Shown here piece by piece: positions 11,290 through 22,076 of a stretch of 64,000 nucleotides of DNA. The position numbers were made by a program, and so were the translations under genes. The DNA is from Lasiosphaeris hirsuta (Eukaryota > Ascomycota > Sordariomycetes > Sordariales > Lasiosphaeriaceae). The notes below the pieces were generated by a model that was not told the origin of the DNA, ran no database searches, and was given only the letters and a program-made list of their open reading frames with translations. The stretch spans positions 434,001-498,000 of the forward strand of contig JAUKUA010000008.1 in NCBI GenBank assembly GCA_030549175.1, in the 5' to 3' direction. Each line of letters opens with the position of its first letter. The stretch's first letter is position 1.

Positions 11290-11523
11290 TGTTACGTGGA
11301 AAAATGTAGATAGCCTAGATAGGTTAGTCCGTTGTACGTAGTCCCTACGCTTAATTGAGCACAGGAGGTACGCTGCCATATAATGGTAACGTACCCTCCA
11401 AACTGATTGCCAACGAGCCATCCTTTACAAATTATTTACACCACCATATAATATATCATGTCAGTGTTCATGTGAAGGACCACCAAAGTAACGCTTACAC
11501 AAGCGGTCCTTTTGACCATAGCA
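11290..11523 (+). repeat. 3' LTR of A2
   Basis: A full 234 bp from TGTTACGTGG to CATAGCA, colinear with the other family-A LTRs. It is followed directly by LINE sequence starting ATTAT, which would be the target duplication; the partner copy is not visible because A1 occupies the other end. Confidence 0.94.
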
Positions 11524-12960
11524 ATTATCTTATATAGTTTGAAGAGGATATATTTATACTTTGCTAAGTCGAGTAAAACGTTATTTATCCTTCTCTAAGT
11601 ATTAATTATTATTAGTTACCTCGTAAGATTAGTCCTTACTATTACTTCGGAATTTCCTTTAGTTACTATAAGAAGGTTATTTATATAAAAGCTTTAACCT
11701 TCTCCTTTAACTAATAACTTTAAGTATAAGTTAAAGAAGATTAATAATAATAACGAGTCTTATAGTAAGTTTATCTTTGTTAAACGTATAATCTTATCTA
11801 ACCTAAAGGTTACCTTCCTACCTAATAAGAAACTTTTAATAAACTTTACGAAGATCGGAGGTTATTTCTAGACTATTAGTCTGTTAGCTAGATACTTTCT
11901 TTAGACGTTGTTAAAACTTCTATCAATATTACCTATTAGAATTCCTACTGCCTTCCCGTTCCTTATGACGTCCTAGAGGTCGTAGACTATCCCGGTAAAA
12001 AGGTTTATAGCCGAGCGTTTAGAGATACCTCCTACTTAGTTAAGGCTAAGGACCCTTTATCGTAGTACCGCCTAACTTAACTTTTTTACTACTAGCCGTT
12101 CTAATCTTCTTCCATATGCCGGGATAAGGATGATTAACCGGAGCTGTTTCGTTATACTACGTAGCTTATTAGGTTTAGGCAGTAATATTACTTCCACCTC
12201 CTTCTATATGTCCAGATAGTACTCTAGGGCTACGGAGTAGGTACATATAGCGTAGACTAGTCTCACTAGTGCCGAGTAGAACTTTATCTCGACGCCGTTC
12301 TTAACCTTCGTATCCTACTAAGCAGCTCTAAGTATTATGATCGTAGTTCCATCCGGTCCTAATACCGTGGTTTTTACCCTGCTACCTACGAACACTTCAT
12401 CTACCTCCTCCAGCTCCGGCCGTAGGTCCAGGTTTAGTAGCGGCGTCCCCTGGGGTCTGGGTTCTAGCTTGGCGTCTATTCCGGGGTCGAAGGCTACTAG
12501 TTCTTTAAAGACTAACCTCGCCTTGTCTTCCGTTGTAACAACCTCTAGTTCCCTACCCCTGGGTCGGAGTGGTAGGATCGCCTAGCTTTGCGGCTCTTTT
12601 TCCCATGCCATGACCTTCCACAGGGAGTCCTCCGTAGCTCCACTTACTACCTTCCCGTAGTATTCTGTCCTTGCCTTCCTCAGGGTCCGTCTGTGTACCC
12701 TGGCGCCGAGCTCGGTGCCATCCGTGACACAGAGCCGTTTGCTAGCCTCGCAGCTGGCATTCCACCACTTAGCCCTCTTTAGCCCGTCCCATACCTTCGT
12801 TCCGTGGCGCCTCGTGGCCGTGCCCGTGGTATTGGTGAGGGTATTGTATTGTTATTTAACGTCCCGGGTTTTCGCTCTTGACGACTTGGACGTGTCGGGG
12901 CCGAGGACCCCGACAACGGCTGACTAACATAAGGAGATTCTCCTACCGAAATCCTAGCCT
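11524..12960 (-). pseudogene. Fragment of a Tad-like LINE: end of endonuclease and reverse transcriptase
   Basis: On the minus strand, reading from about 12960 to 11524, the translation shows a probable end of an endonuclease domain, a linker (RAKWWNASCEASKR), then reverse transcriptase blocks. These are GPDGTTI, EVEVILLPKPNK (near 12150), LRLIILIP, a degraded first-Asp block (IGNIDRSFNNV), FLLGRKVTFRLDK, and near the cut end a degraded FYIDDL-type catalytic motif. These match fungal non-LTR elements of the Tad/I type. The fragment ends where A2 inserted. Mutation is graded: about 12330-12960 has almost no stops, while 11524-12300 beside A2 is full of TAA/TAG. No 3' end or poly(A) tail is seen. 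Confidence 0.82.
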
Positions 12961-13014
12961 AATACATACCCCTGTTGCCGTTTGAGGGTCTCACCAACCC
13001 CCACAACTCTCCCG

Positions 13015-13303
13015 CCAGCCAAGGTACATAAAAACTCCGTAGAGAAAGTCCTCGACCACGATACTGAGGTTATATAGCCGCTTATGCCAGCCCTGGGGTC
13101 TGGTGACACTACCGCTTACGAGCTAGGCCCTTGTGGTGGGCCGGCTCGATTTGTGAGTGGTGTCTGGGATCCCGGCCTAGCCCGAGGACCCATCGACCTA
13201 CGTGTGGGCCAGGGGGTCCCTGATCACGCCCTTGATTTTGGTATGACTGCGTGTCCCACAGGTTGTGCCACGATATGGCCACCGTTGTGGCTATCACGGT
13301 AGG
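13015..13303 (-). repeat. Remnant of a B'-type LTR
   Basis: This aligns with the interior of the divergent B2' LTR (about 16330-16605). Shared landmarks are CGAGGACCCATCGACCTACG against CGAGGACTTGTCGACCTATG, and the segment ATATGGCCACCGTTGTGGCT. The copy is far less RIP-mutated than B2'. The last 60 bp or so of the LTR are missing where the next LTR starts. The 50 bp or so before it (12961-13014) could not be assigned. Confidence 0.65.
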
Positions 13304-14325
13304 TGTGACACAGGCCAGCCACCGAAGGTCTGGGGTGTGACAACCACAAGGTGAGATACCAGGTGAGGAACGGAACTGCAGAGCTATAGCCTTGATCACA
13401 ACTTCAACCGGACAGCTGACTACCCCGACAGTGGTATTAGTCTGATTTAGAGCTTTCAAGCCTTCCGACTTAGGGAGATGATCCTTACAAGGCCGCGTAC
13501 GACTCAATGGTCAAGTGTCTTGGCACAAGGTTAGATTCCAAGCTTTGGCACAGTGGTTGAGGGAGTTGATCGTCGTAGCCTAGAGTAGTAGTATGTGCCG
13601 TGGGAAGAGGTAGGCTCAGGGAGATGGAACGACGCCATAGAAGATAACATACAGTACTTCGTAGTTACAAGTCAAGAGAAACAGAAGGGTTCACAAGGTT
13701 GTATTACCCCTTAGCTTCACTGAAGTTTAGTTGATAATCTTTCTAGGTTGTTCAAAGAAAACTGGAAAACTTCTTCCTCTCGAGGATCCGTCGCAGCATA
13801 CCTATTCCTTTTATAGAAGGCTATGTATAAGATACAAGAATACCGAGATACCTGAAGGATCTGTCCTAGCCGCCCGTCGGTCCCGAATCTCCCTTAGCTG
13901 CCCGTCTCTCACGTCCTATAAATCCGTGGCTACAAGCCAAGTGAAGCCGGCTATTACACGTCGGTCTACGGCCGGTATTAGTACTTACTCCTGCAGCTTA
14001 AGTGGCATGGCGTCTATCGCTATGGAAGTTCTTACACGTCCTTGGTACTTGCGTCGGTTATAAGCCGCTAAGTCCTAAGGCTAGCGCTTGTCATAACGAC
14101 GGTTTCCTTTATGACTTACACGTAGAGGTCGTGACTACCTGTCACTACTGAAGCTAGACTCCGGAGAACGTTAGGGTTCAGGTCTTCTAAAGGAATGGTT
14201 ACGATAGTGGGAAGGTCAATGATTCGAAAGACTAACTACAGGACCTTGGCTGACTATGTAAGCCCTAATCACGATGTTAAGGTTTAAATAGCTCGTCTAT
14301 AATAAATCTGAAGTTTGATAATATT
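13304..14325 (-). repeat. B-family LTR, interrupted by repeat E
   Basis: It begins TGTGACACAGGCCAGCC, the reverse complement of the B LTR end, and follows the B LTR for about 1020 bp up to the segment shared with B1 and B4 (AATCTGAAGTTTGATAATAT). There repeat E begins, so the remaining 300 bp are absent. No B internal sequence adjoins it, so it was a solo LTR or a rearranged end. It is RIP-poor and GC-richer than most of the window. Small ORFs on both strands here are by-products of that. Confidence 0.8.
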
Positions 14326-15491
14326 ATAGCCTTGTTGTTGATGCCCTGATGTCCTCTGTCCTAGCAGTGTGTCACAGGAGATGTCCTCGGATGCTCACGG
14401 TGTGTGACCCGACGGATGGTGCACTCGTGTACCTCCATCTGATAGCAGGAGATTACGATCGTTCAGATTCGGATGTTTAAACTCCGGTAGTTAGCTAGTA
14501 CCTACATGGTACGGGGTCGTGCGCAATTGTTACATAGCTACCATGTACATTTCTCGTGAGGCATTTTTTCAATTGACGCATATATAAAATGAATTATTTG
14601 ATCGGCAAAATAACAACCGGACGAACCGGGTCATAGTTCAGCGGTTAACCGCTTGGCCATTTGGCCTCCGTCTCCTTATTCTTTTTTCCTCCTTATATCA
14701 ACTTCTCATATATGAACCATTCCCTTGGGACATTTTTATGAGTTCTCATGCCTTATCTACGCTATCGATAAGGAGGTTTTCGTCGTCTTTACCGCCGCCC
14801 TTATCGTTCCACATACCGTACGGAACGATTTTCGTCATATCGTCGACATCCCTATCATCACTACTGATACATTGGTAACAGTTATTGTTGCCGCGATTGT
14901 CTTAGCCGTGAGACAGATGTCTGATTCCCTACCTCATTACAATTTCGGTGTACGTTTTAAGTGCTACGATTTTTACGGGACCCCTGTTTATACGATAATC
15001 CCTCTTACATATTATTCGACCGACTAAACCTTTAAAAAAAGTTCTTTACTAATTATAACAACCTGCCGTGTCACCGGTTATTAACCGACCGGAAAGAACT
15101 TCAGGCTTAAGAACGTGTGAGATTTTGTTAGGGTTAAGACTTTTAACGACAACCTCCCTTTCTAGCTAGATTAAAGTTAGGTTGTCTCAACTGTCGTTTT
15201 ATCTCGGTACCGTCTAAATATCGTTTATGATGCCGTAAAGATTTTCGGGCAGTTCTTAACAGAGGTACTACTTTTATGTATCTAGTTATTAATTTGCCAA
15301 GGAAGGTTAAAGTAGTTACTAGTACTATGAAGTATATGAAACGATATCTCTATCTTAGGAATGATAAAAGGTTTTTAAGAGATATATATGTTAGTACCAA
15401 TTCTTATATTTTATAGTCTTAGCGATAGAGGTATTATGGAATGACGACGTCTCAATGAACGTTATTAAGACATAGGAGATACATTTATAGT
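14326..15491 (+). repeat. Repeat E, copy 1 (E1), unidentified
   Basis: From TAGCCTTGTTGTTGATG onwards this matches the reverse complement of 32427-34081 through to the base before the B2' LTR. The first 250 bp are GC-rich with the short repeat GATGTCCT. A tRNA-like segment and a 303-nt ORF (14725-15027, hydrophobic product) follow. The ORF is not kept in E2, so I do not call it a gene. No terminal inverted repeats, known transposase or polymerase motifs were found. E1 is cut at its right end by B2'. Confidence 0.7.
14617..14665 (-). other. tRNA-like segment with A and B box in E1
   Basis: On the minus strand TGGCCAAGCGG (14649-14659) resembles the A box of Ser/Leu-type tRNA genes, and GGTTCGTCC (14619-14627) resembles a B box. 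The two are closer than in a complete tRNA gene and no acceptor stem can be folded. It could be a tRNA-derived promoter fragment or chance; the matching E2 copy keeps both boxes in altered form. Confidence 0.4.
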
Positions 15492-16663
15492 TGTGACACA
15501 GGCCAGCCACCAAGGGCTGAGGTGTGGTAATCACAAGGTATGTTACCTTTGGTAGAACCGAACTGTAGAGCTATGATCTAAATTGGCTCAACCATCTTCT
15601 CTAGGCCAGCAATAGTGTTAGTCTGACTTAGAGCTTTTACATAAGGTAAGGGAGATAATCTTCGTAACCTAAAGTCCTAGTAGTTATGAGACAGAAGGTA
15701 GATATAGGGAGATGGAACGATCATAAGGAAGATAGCAGACAATACTTCGTAACTACAAGTCAATAAGAAATAGAAGGGTTTACAAAGTTATATTATCCCT
15801 CAACTTTACTAAAGTTCAGCTAATAATCTTTCTAGGTTGTTTCTAAAATGGACTGGGAAATTACTTCCTCTCAAGGATCTGTCGTAGGGCCCTCGTCTCT
15901 TTTATAGAGGCTGTGTACGATGTATAAGGGTATTGAAATATATAAAGAGCCTTCCTTAGCCGTTTCGCCAGCCCGGGGCCTTAACCGCCCGTCTCTCACG
16001 TCCTACCAATTAATGTTCCTACTAAGTATTACTACCTTTCTCTTAGTAGTCTACGGGCGGTATTAATACTTAACTCCAATAGTATAATAACTATAACCAC
16101 GGAGGTTTCTTTATGTTCTTAGTACTTACGTCGAATAACAACGGTTTCCTTCATAACTTCTTAGGACTCGGTTAAGTTTGGCTATAGTTACTGATTATTA
16201 CTAAGGTTAAACTTTAGAGAATATCGGGGTTTAGGTTGTTTACTGGAACTATCGTAATAACTAGGAGGTATGACCTTAAAGGTCTTCTTGAAATATTATA
16301 TAAGTTTCTTAGTTAGTTAATATAGCTTCTGACTATGATATTAAGGTTATGTAGCTACTCGTGTTAAACCTAAGGTTTAGTAACGTTGTAACCTATAAGC
16401 TAGACTCTCATGGTAAGCCAGCTTAACTTATAAGTAGAATTTAGGTTCCTAGCCTAGGCCGAGGACTTGTCGACCTATGTGTAAGCTAGGGGGTTCTTAG
16501 TTACGTTTTGATTATAGTATGTGTATGTGTATATATGTGTATGCATATATGTATGTGTCTTAGAAGTTAAACTACAATATAGCTACCGTTATGGCTATTA
16601 TAGTAAATTTACGTTAAGGGAGAATCTACCTTATTAACCTTAAGTAAGTCTACTAATATAATA
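15492..16663 (-). repeat. 3' LTR of B2' with an internal microsatellite
   Basis: It starts TGTGACACAGGCCAGCCACC, like the LTR at 13304, and ends at TACTAATATAATA. The next bases CTATTCTCCC are the reverse complement of a polypurine tract (GGGAGAATAG), as in B1. At 16517-16558 it has gained a TG/TA microsatellite that is absent from the remnant at 13015-13303. Confidence 0.85.
16517..16558. repeat. TATG/TGTA microsatellite
   Basis: About 42 bp of alternating TATG, TGTG and TATA units, inside the B2' LTR. It is a local expansion of the GGTATGACTGCGTGTC segment seen at 13240-13260. Confidence 0.85.
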
Positions 16664-17794
16664 CTATTCTCCCTCTTTATAAAGTCTTGGCCTGAGGCTT
16701 TAGGTTTCATACCCTAAGGTCCTAAAGTTCAGATAGGTACTTAATGTAGAAGTCTTAGAGTTTCTTAATGTCGAAAAAGTACACGTATAGTTTCTAAGTT
16801 CAATTTTTCTTTTTGGGATATCTTTCTTACTTAATAAGATATTTAACTATCTTCTTTTTAATGTAGAAGTTAATAATTTTCTCGACTACGAATTTCTTAG
16901 GATATATATCTCTGACTTATTTTAATACTCTTAGGAAATTTAGAGTTGGTTACGAGCTGGTTTGGTATAGTTCGATAAGGGAAACGTAAAAGGTAGGATG
17001 GATTTTCTAACGTTTTAAAAGTTTAAGTCGGATTATTACAGGAGATATTACCTTAAAGATCTTAAAGGGTCTAAATTGCTTTTTATCTAACTTCTTCGAA
17101 GGTCTCCTAGTTTTAATGTTTCTTATGTTAAGTATTATTAGTTACTTTTCTATAAAGGTAGGTACTTTCTTTATTTTTCATTGGCTTATTTCTTTATTTA
17201 ATCTTAAGATTTCTTAAAGTTATTATAATGGTTTTTATAAACCGTCATTATTTAATATACTCCGATTTTATTATGTAGATTTTATATGGATTTATTCAGG
17301 ATATTATGAAGAGTTAGGTAATATTTAAAGTTAACGTAGAAAGAAGAGTTAAAGACAAAAGTTGACTAGATATTATTTTATGTAAATTTTACTTTGATAA
17401 GAAAGATGTCTTAGTTATTTATTTTATAATTTACAAAGGTTTTGAGATATACTTCGATATGTTAATTAAGATATTTAGTTTAGTTATTAATTTAGAGATA
17501 AAACAAAGTAGATATATAAGACTTAACTCCTATGTATTCAAGAAAATCGTACCAAAGTTTAATATTAAATTATAAGTCCCTATCTAAAATAATATTAATA
17601 GATATTTTATGAAGGCGTTAGTATTTTTATGTAAAGATAGGTATTAAGTTTTCAATCTTCTTAGTAATATCTTTTAAAGATATAAAATATATTATTTTTA
17701 TAAAGGTATTAACTATGACCTAGCTAAAGTTATATCTATTAGAAAGGAGTAGGTCTATAATAAAGTCTTTAGAGATAAGTTTCTATAGAGAATA
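16664..17794 (-). pseudogene. pol: B2' pol fragment: integrase core and chromodomain end, RIP-broken
   Basis: The minus-strand translation matches B1 pol from the integrase core to the end. Landmarks are RRPSKKLDKK (near 17090) and KIHPTFHVSLIE (near 16990), which lie between integrase and chromodomain, followed by the chromodomain region and a stop just before the polypurine tract. Stops are TAA/TAG of RIP type. Integrase joins cDNA to the host; the chromodomain of such elements is known to target marked chromatin. Confidence 0.75.
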
Positions 17795-18027
17795 TCAAAG
17801 GGAGTGATGGAAGCAATGGAGGTGAAGTGGAGTTACAATGAAAGGTGGAAGAAAGAGTGCTATGAAGTGCATAATCAATTTTAATCTATCTGGGGAGCAC
17901 AGCAGTATATATAGAGCTTTTGAGCTTTTGCAGTATACGTTGCTTATAGGCTGTGCTTACGCATAGCCTTGCAAGAACGCCTTACGTGGAGCTAGTGCTT
18001 ATGTATAGCCTTGATGTAGTTTGCAGT
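17795..18027 (-). repeat. 3' LTR of the copia element
   Basis: On the minus strand it runs from TGTAACAACCACTGC to CCCTTTGA, 233 bp. Immediately upstream on that strand is AAGGGGGGA, a polypurine tract, which proves the orientation. It is nearly identical in layout to 35156-35398. Confidence 0.88.
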
Positions 18028-18381
18028 GGTTGTTACATCCCCCCTTAAGGTAGATAATAGTTACTTAGAGTATTATCCAGCTTACTTAAACTACTGCTAT
18101 ATAGTTATAAAGCTCTATATAAATCAGGATTTTTAACCTGTTGTTTAGCATATAGCCTTTATAGGAGTTTCAACCCATTAGGAATTTCAACCTTATAAGT
18201 GAAAATTAGCTGGAGAGCAGACTACTGAACTCAACGCTTTCAAAAAACACTTTAAATTCATGGTTTATTAAAGATCTTTTCTAACATACTATCTATAGTT
18301 CTTACACAAGGTAAGTTATCACAGATTTACTTAACTATAGTAGTTGCTAATGGCATAATAGAATAGTCTTATAACTAATTA

Positions 18382-21300
18382 TTAAAAGCCAATAAGACCT
18401 AGTTGTTCACAGTAACTAGTGAATTGATTTATTTCCACTCCTTTTGTAAGAGGGTCGACCAGATTGGTTTTACTACTTGTATAAGTTATAACCAATTCGT
18501 TGTTTTCTATTTGGGTATGGATATAGTGAAACGCTCCATCGATATGCTTGGTACGCTTGTGAAATATTACGTTTTCAGCTAGACTTTGAGCCGATTTACT
18601 ATCTGTTATTAATATAGGAACCTTCAAGTTCCAATTTAACTGTAGTAGCCTTAGTAACTTTGTAAGAGAGTGGTTGAGATACTAGGTTTCTTTCCAAGCA
18701 TCTCGTAAGGCCTGATATTTGGCTTCTGTACTACTTAACGCTTGTGTTATTTATAGGGTACTATACTAACTAATTGGATTACTAAATAGGAAGTAAACGT
18801 ATGTTATAGTACTACGTCTATGAGTCAGATCGTCTACCTAGGCTACATCTGAGTATCTAATTAAACCGGGGTTTGGAAGTTGTTTACTAAGAATAGTATT
18901 CTTAGTAGTATAGTTTAAACTAAGGCTAAGCCTGTAGTTTAAATATCCCCAGATTCTATTTAGAGCCTTCTAGTGAGCTTTATTTCGGTTAAAAGCAAAC
19001 CTAGTATAGTAGTTTACTGCAAAATTGATATCCAGCCTCGTTTTTAAAGCTAAGGATACTAATGAACTAATCTGTTACTGATATAGTTATATTTCTTCTT
19101 TTGAAGTAGTACTATTAGATTTTTCTAATTTAAGGCCTGTATCATAAGATATAGAGTATTTATATATCTTTTCTTTACTAAATTTGACTAGTAGATTCAA
19201 AGGTATACTTAGTTTAGTGGATTCTGAAGCTCTTGCCTTGTGATAGATTCATTTCGAAGCCTAGGAATGTGTTTGGCTCACTAAGGTTTTGTAGATTGAT
19301 AGTTTTACTAGCTTGTTTTTCTAGTAAGTCTTTCAATATATCGATATTTAGCCTTACAGCTATTATATCGTCAACGTAGCATAGTAGTATTATACTATAC
19401 TTGGTATGTATAAAACGGCCTTCATCATATGGAAAAACTACAAAACTGAGCTTTAGTAGGTATTCTTTTAGATACATGTACCATAGTGTAGGTGACTGTT
19501 TTAGGCCATAGAGAGTTTTATTTAGCTTACATACTATCCTTTCAATATTACTATTATACCTTTCAAATCCAGCTTACTGGATTATATAAATCTCTTTATC
19601 TATGTTAGTATGTACAAAGGCGTTTTTACGTCGTATTGACAGAAGTACTACTTTTGTTATAATGTAATAATAAATACCATATGGTAGGTCTCTGGCTAGC
19701 ACGTTATACTAAGGTATCTAAGTAATCTATTCCTAGTACTTCATTGAATCCTTAAACAACTTATCTAGCTTTGTACTTTATAGGGTTGTTTTGGCTGTTA
19801 GTTTTTAATTTATAAATCTAACGTCTCCCCAAGGTTATACGGCCCTCTGGTAAATCTATACGGAACCAAGTGTTCTAATCTTCTAGTTTTACTACTTCAG
19901 ACTTCATAGCTTTTAGCCATAGGTCATTTTCTTAGTTAGTTATAGCCTGTTTATAAGTTATAGGTTCTAGATAAGTAGCTTTTACTGTTAAGAGATAATA
20001 GTATTTATTTACTAGTTTATTAATATCATTCTTATACTATTTATGTTAACTATTAATAGTAGATTGAGTTAGTTAAGTAGTTAACTAGATAGATATATTA
20101 TCTATTATATCAGATTTGTTACTATGGCCATGATCTTCTAGATTTTTTAAGCTATTTAGTATGAAAGATTTATTAGTATTATATTCTATAGTCTGTGAAC
20201 TTGTTATAGTTATAGTAGTTTGTGAACTATTACTATTCTTAACAGTATTACTAGGTTCTATGAAGCTAGATATTAATAGTTTAAATGTGACTATTTTACC
20301 CTTAGAAGGCTTTACTCTTGATATTGTACTATTTTTATAGTTAAGAGGGTTCTTAGCTACTAGGAATTTATTCTCTAGTATCCTAAGGTCTCTAACCTAG
20401 ATAGGTCTATTATTTTCAATATCCCAGATACAATAATTAGTACTAGTAGTACAATAACTAAGTAATATTCCTAGAATACCACGTTGATCTAACTTCTTTA
20501 GCTTATTCTATAGTTTCCGTTTAAAGTACACGAGGCTTCTAAAGGTCTTGGTATTATCAATATCCGGCTGGCTACCGTATTTGATTTCGAATAGGGTTCT
20601 ATTATATAAATATATAGCTATGTAAGCTACTTCATCCCATAGATACTGTGTTAAATTACCATTTACTAACATAGCTCTTACTTTAGTTAAAATCGTACGA
20701 TTTACACATTCTATTTTACCATTTTGTAAGCTAGTATAAGAATCTTTTTCTATTATATTTCCTGTCTTTATTAGTGGCTACTACTTTTATATGCTCATTT
20801 CCAGTTAATTCTTAGTTTTTAACACGAGCCTTATAGCGTTGAAATACGTTAAGAGTTTTATCTTTTATATGTAGTAGTTCTATTTCTAGGAACTTAATAG
20901 TTAAATCTAGAAAGGTGATAATAAACCTATATTTATCATAAGTAATAGGGCTTTTTAGCTCACAAAGATCAAATCTAACTTTACTAAGATATTTATCAAT
21001 AGTAACTTAGTTACTTTGTGATATCTTATTAATAGATTGTCTAATATTTACCTTTAAACAAGTTAAACAGTCCATTATAAGGCTGTTACTTATTATATCT
21101 AATATGCTTAAAAGTTTCCTTTCATTGTACTATACTTTACTAGTATTAATAAGTTCTTATTAACTAGTTTTACTAGTTTGGTTCTTAACAACGTTGTCAT
21201 TCTTAAAAAGACTACTCTTTATAATAAAACGTAAGGCCTTAATGGATTTTTCACTGATGTAAGCAAAACGTTAATATAACAAGTAATCTATATTACATAT

Positions 21301-21872
21301 TGGTCTTGATACCTTTAGTATCTTAGTTAAAGTCTGTTTAGATCTTTGAACTACCTTTATTAGTAGTTGGTACAGTTTACTATTTAAAGATCCAGTAGTT
21401 AAGGTCTTACCTATAGTTCCATTTTCAGACTTTTTAAATACTATTACTAACTTTTCATCATATAAAGAGCACGTTTATGTAAAATTAGCTTGGCTAATTA
21501 GATTGATACTAATTTCTGGTATATAGAGACAGTTATATAGTGTTTTTTTTAAATATAACGATCTTAAAATTTAATTATAACTATACCAACGTCTTAAATA
21601 GTAGTAGTCTTCATATTTCCCTAGCTAACTTGTGTTACAAATTTACGAAAATCAGAAAAGAAATCTCTATTATATACAATATGTACCTCTGTAACCGTAT
21701 CTAGGATCTATTGCGTGGAATTTACTCTAGTATTTAAAACTATCTTTGAATCAAACTTTTCTAATACTGTTTGTAATTTAGTTAGCCTTTCGCTAGTAAT
21801 AGCAGGGGAATTTGTTATAAATCCCTAGATATTACCAAAAAGATCAAGCTCTTCAGTTTGTTCGATGTCCAT
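18382..21872 (-). pseudogene. pol: Copia pol (protease, integrase, RT, RNase H), RIP-broken
   Basis: It reads leftwards from an ATG at 21872 (MDIEQTEELDLFG), which may be an internal methionine of a longer Gag-Pol. A degraded protease motif (SKIVLNTR, near 21740) is followed by a pre-integrase cysteine motif (DCLTC, near 21070), an integrase block (IKVVATNKDRKY, near 20780, from the usual RTDNG-EY), reverse transcriptase with YVDD at 19367-19378, and RNase H with KHIDGAFHYI and DPLTKG before the stop at 18382. Integrase before RT is the Ty1/copia order. RIP stops and at least one frameshift (3491 nt, not a multiple of three) inactivate it. Confidence 0.86.
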
Positions 21873-21875
21873 GGG

Positions 21876-22076
21876 TGTAACAACCACTGCAAACTACATC
21901 AAGGCTGTGCGTAAGCACAGCTTGTAAGCAAGGCATACTACAAAAGCTTAAAAGCTCTATATATACTGCTGTGCTCCCCAGATGGATTAAACTTGATCAT
22001 ACACTTCACAGCACTCTTTCTTCCACCTATTATTGTGACTCCACTTCACCACCATTGCTTCCACCACATCATTTGA
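21876..22076 (+). repeat. Copia LTR in inverted (plus) orientation
   Basis: It runs TGTAACAACCACTGC to CATTTGA on the plus strand, so it is reversed relative to the pol next to it and to the other two copia LTRs. At 201 bp it lacks about 37 bp that the others have between two similar CTTAYGYAYAGCCTTG motifs, which suggests a deletion by slippage. It is RIP-light. Confidence 0.87.

Larger units (their letters stand above)
1894..11523 (+). mobile_element. A2: nearly complete family-A Ty3/gypsy retrotransposon with an extra ORF
   Basis: Order on the plus strand: 5' LTR (13 bp short), leader with tandem repeat, gag-pol in one frame, a spacer of about 300 bp with a hairpin, a third frame of 1611 nt, a short tail, and the 3' LTR. 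Length is 9630 bp. Pol order is protease, reverse transcriptase, RNase H, integrase, chromodomain, which is the Ty3/gypsy (Metaviridae) order. The 3' end lies inside a LINE fragment, so A2 is younger than that LINE. All frames are closed by RIP-type stops, so it is dead. Confidence 0.93.
15492..17794 (-). mobile_element. B2': 3' part of a divergent B-family Ty3/gypsy element
   Basis: A 1172-bp 3' LTR is followed on its right by the C-terminal part of pol in minus orientation. The LTR is clearly diverged from the B1 LTR and shorter. It sits in repeat E1 at the left and is cut at 17794 by a copia LTR, inside the integrase between the zinc-binding domain and the catalytic core. The remainder of the element is not found in the window. 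Confidence 0.82.
17795..22076 (-). mobile_element. Ty1/copia pol segment flanked by LTRs in opposite orientation
   Basis: A minus-strand copia pol lies between a minus LTR on the left, with its polypurine tract in the correct place, and a plus LTR on the right. A normal element would have two minus LTRs, plus a primer site and gag between the right LTR and pol. Here pol begins 4 bp from the inverted LTR. No target duplication is seen (flanks GAATA and ATGGG). The missing gag and primer site are found at 34082-35398 in the same orientation. Confidence 0.82.

Noticed and set aside
12337..13507. Several ORFs of 64-132 codons on both strands (for example 12337-12585 plus and 13109-13507 minus)
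   Set aside because: They overlap the LINE reverse transcriptase in the antisense direction or lie in B-type LTR sequence. They are open only because this stretch is GC-rich and little RIP-mutated.
14617..14665. A genuine tRNA gene
   Set aside because: The A and B boxes are too close and no acceptor stem or anticodon arm can be formed.
14725..15027. A 100-codon ORF in E1 that might encode a membrane protein
   Set aside because: The matching E2 sequence does not keep the frame, and no ribosomal or domain evidence exists.
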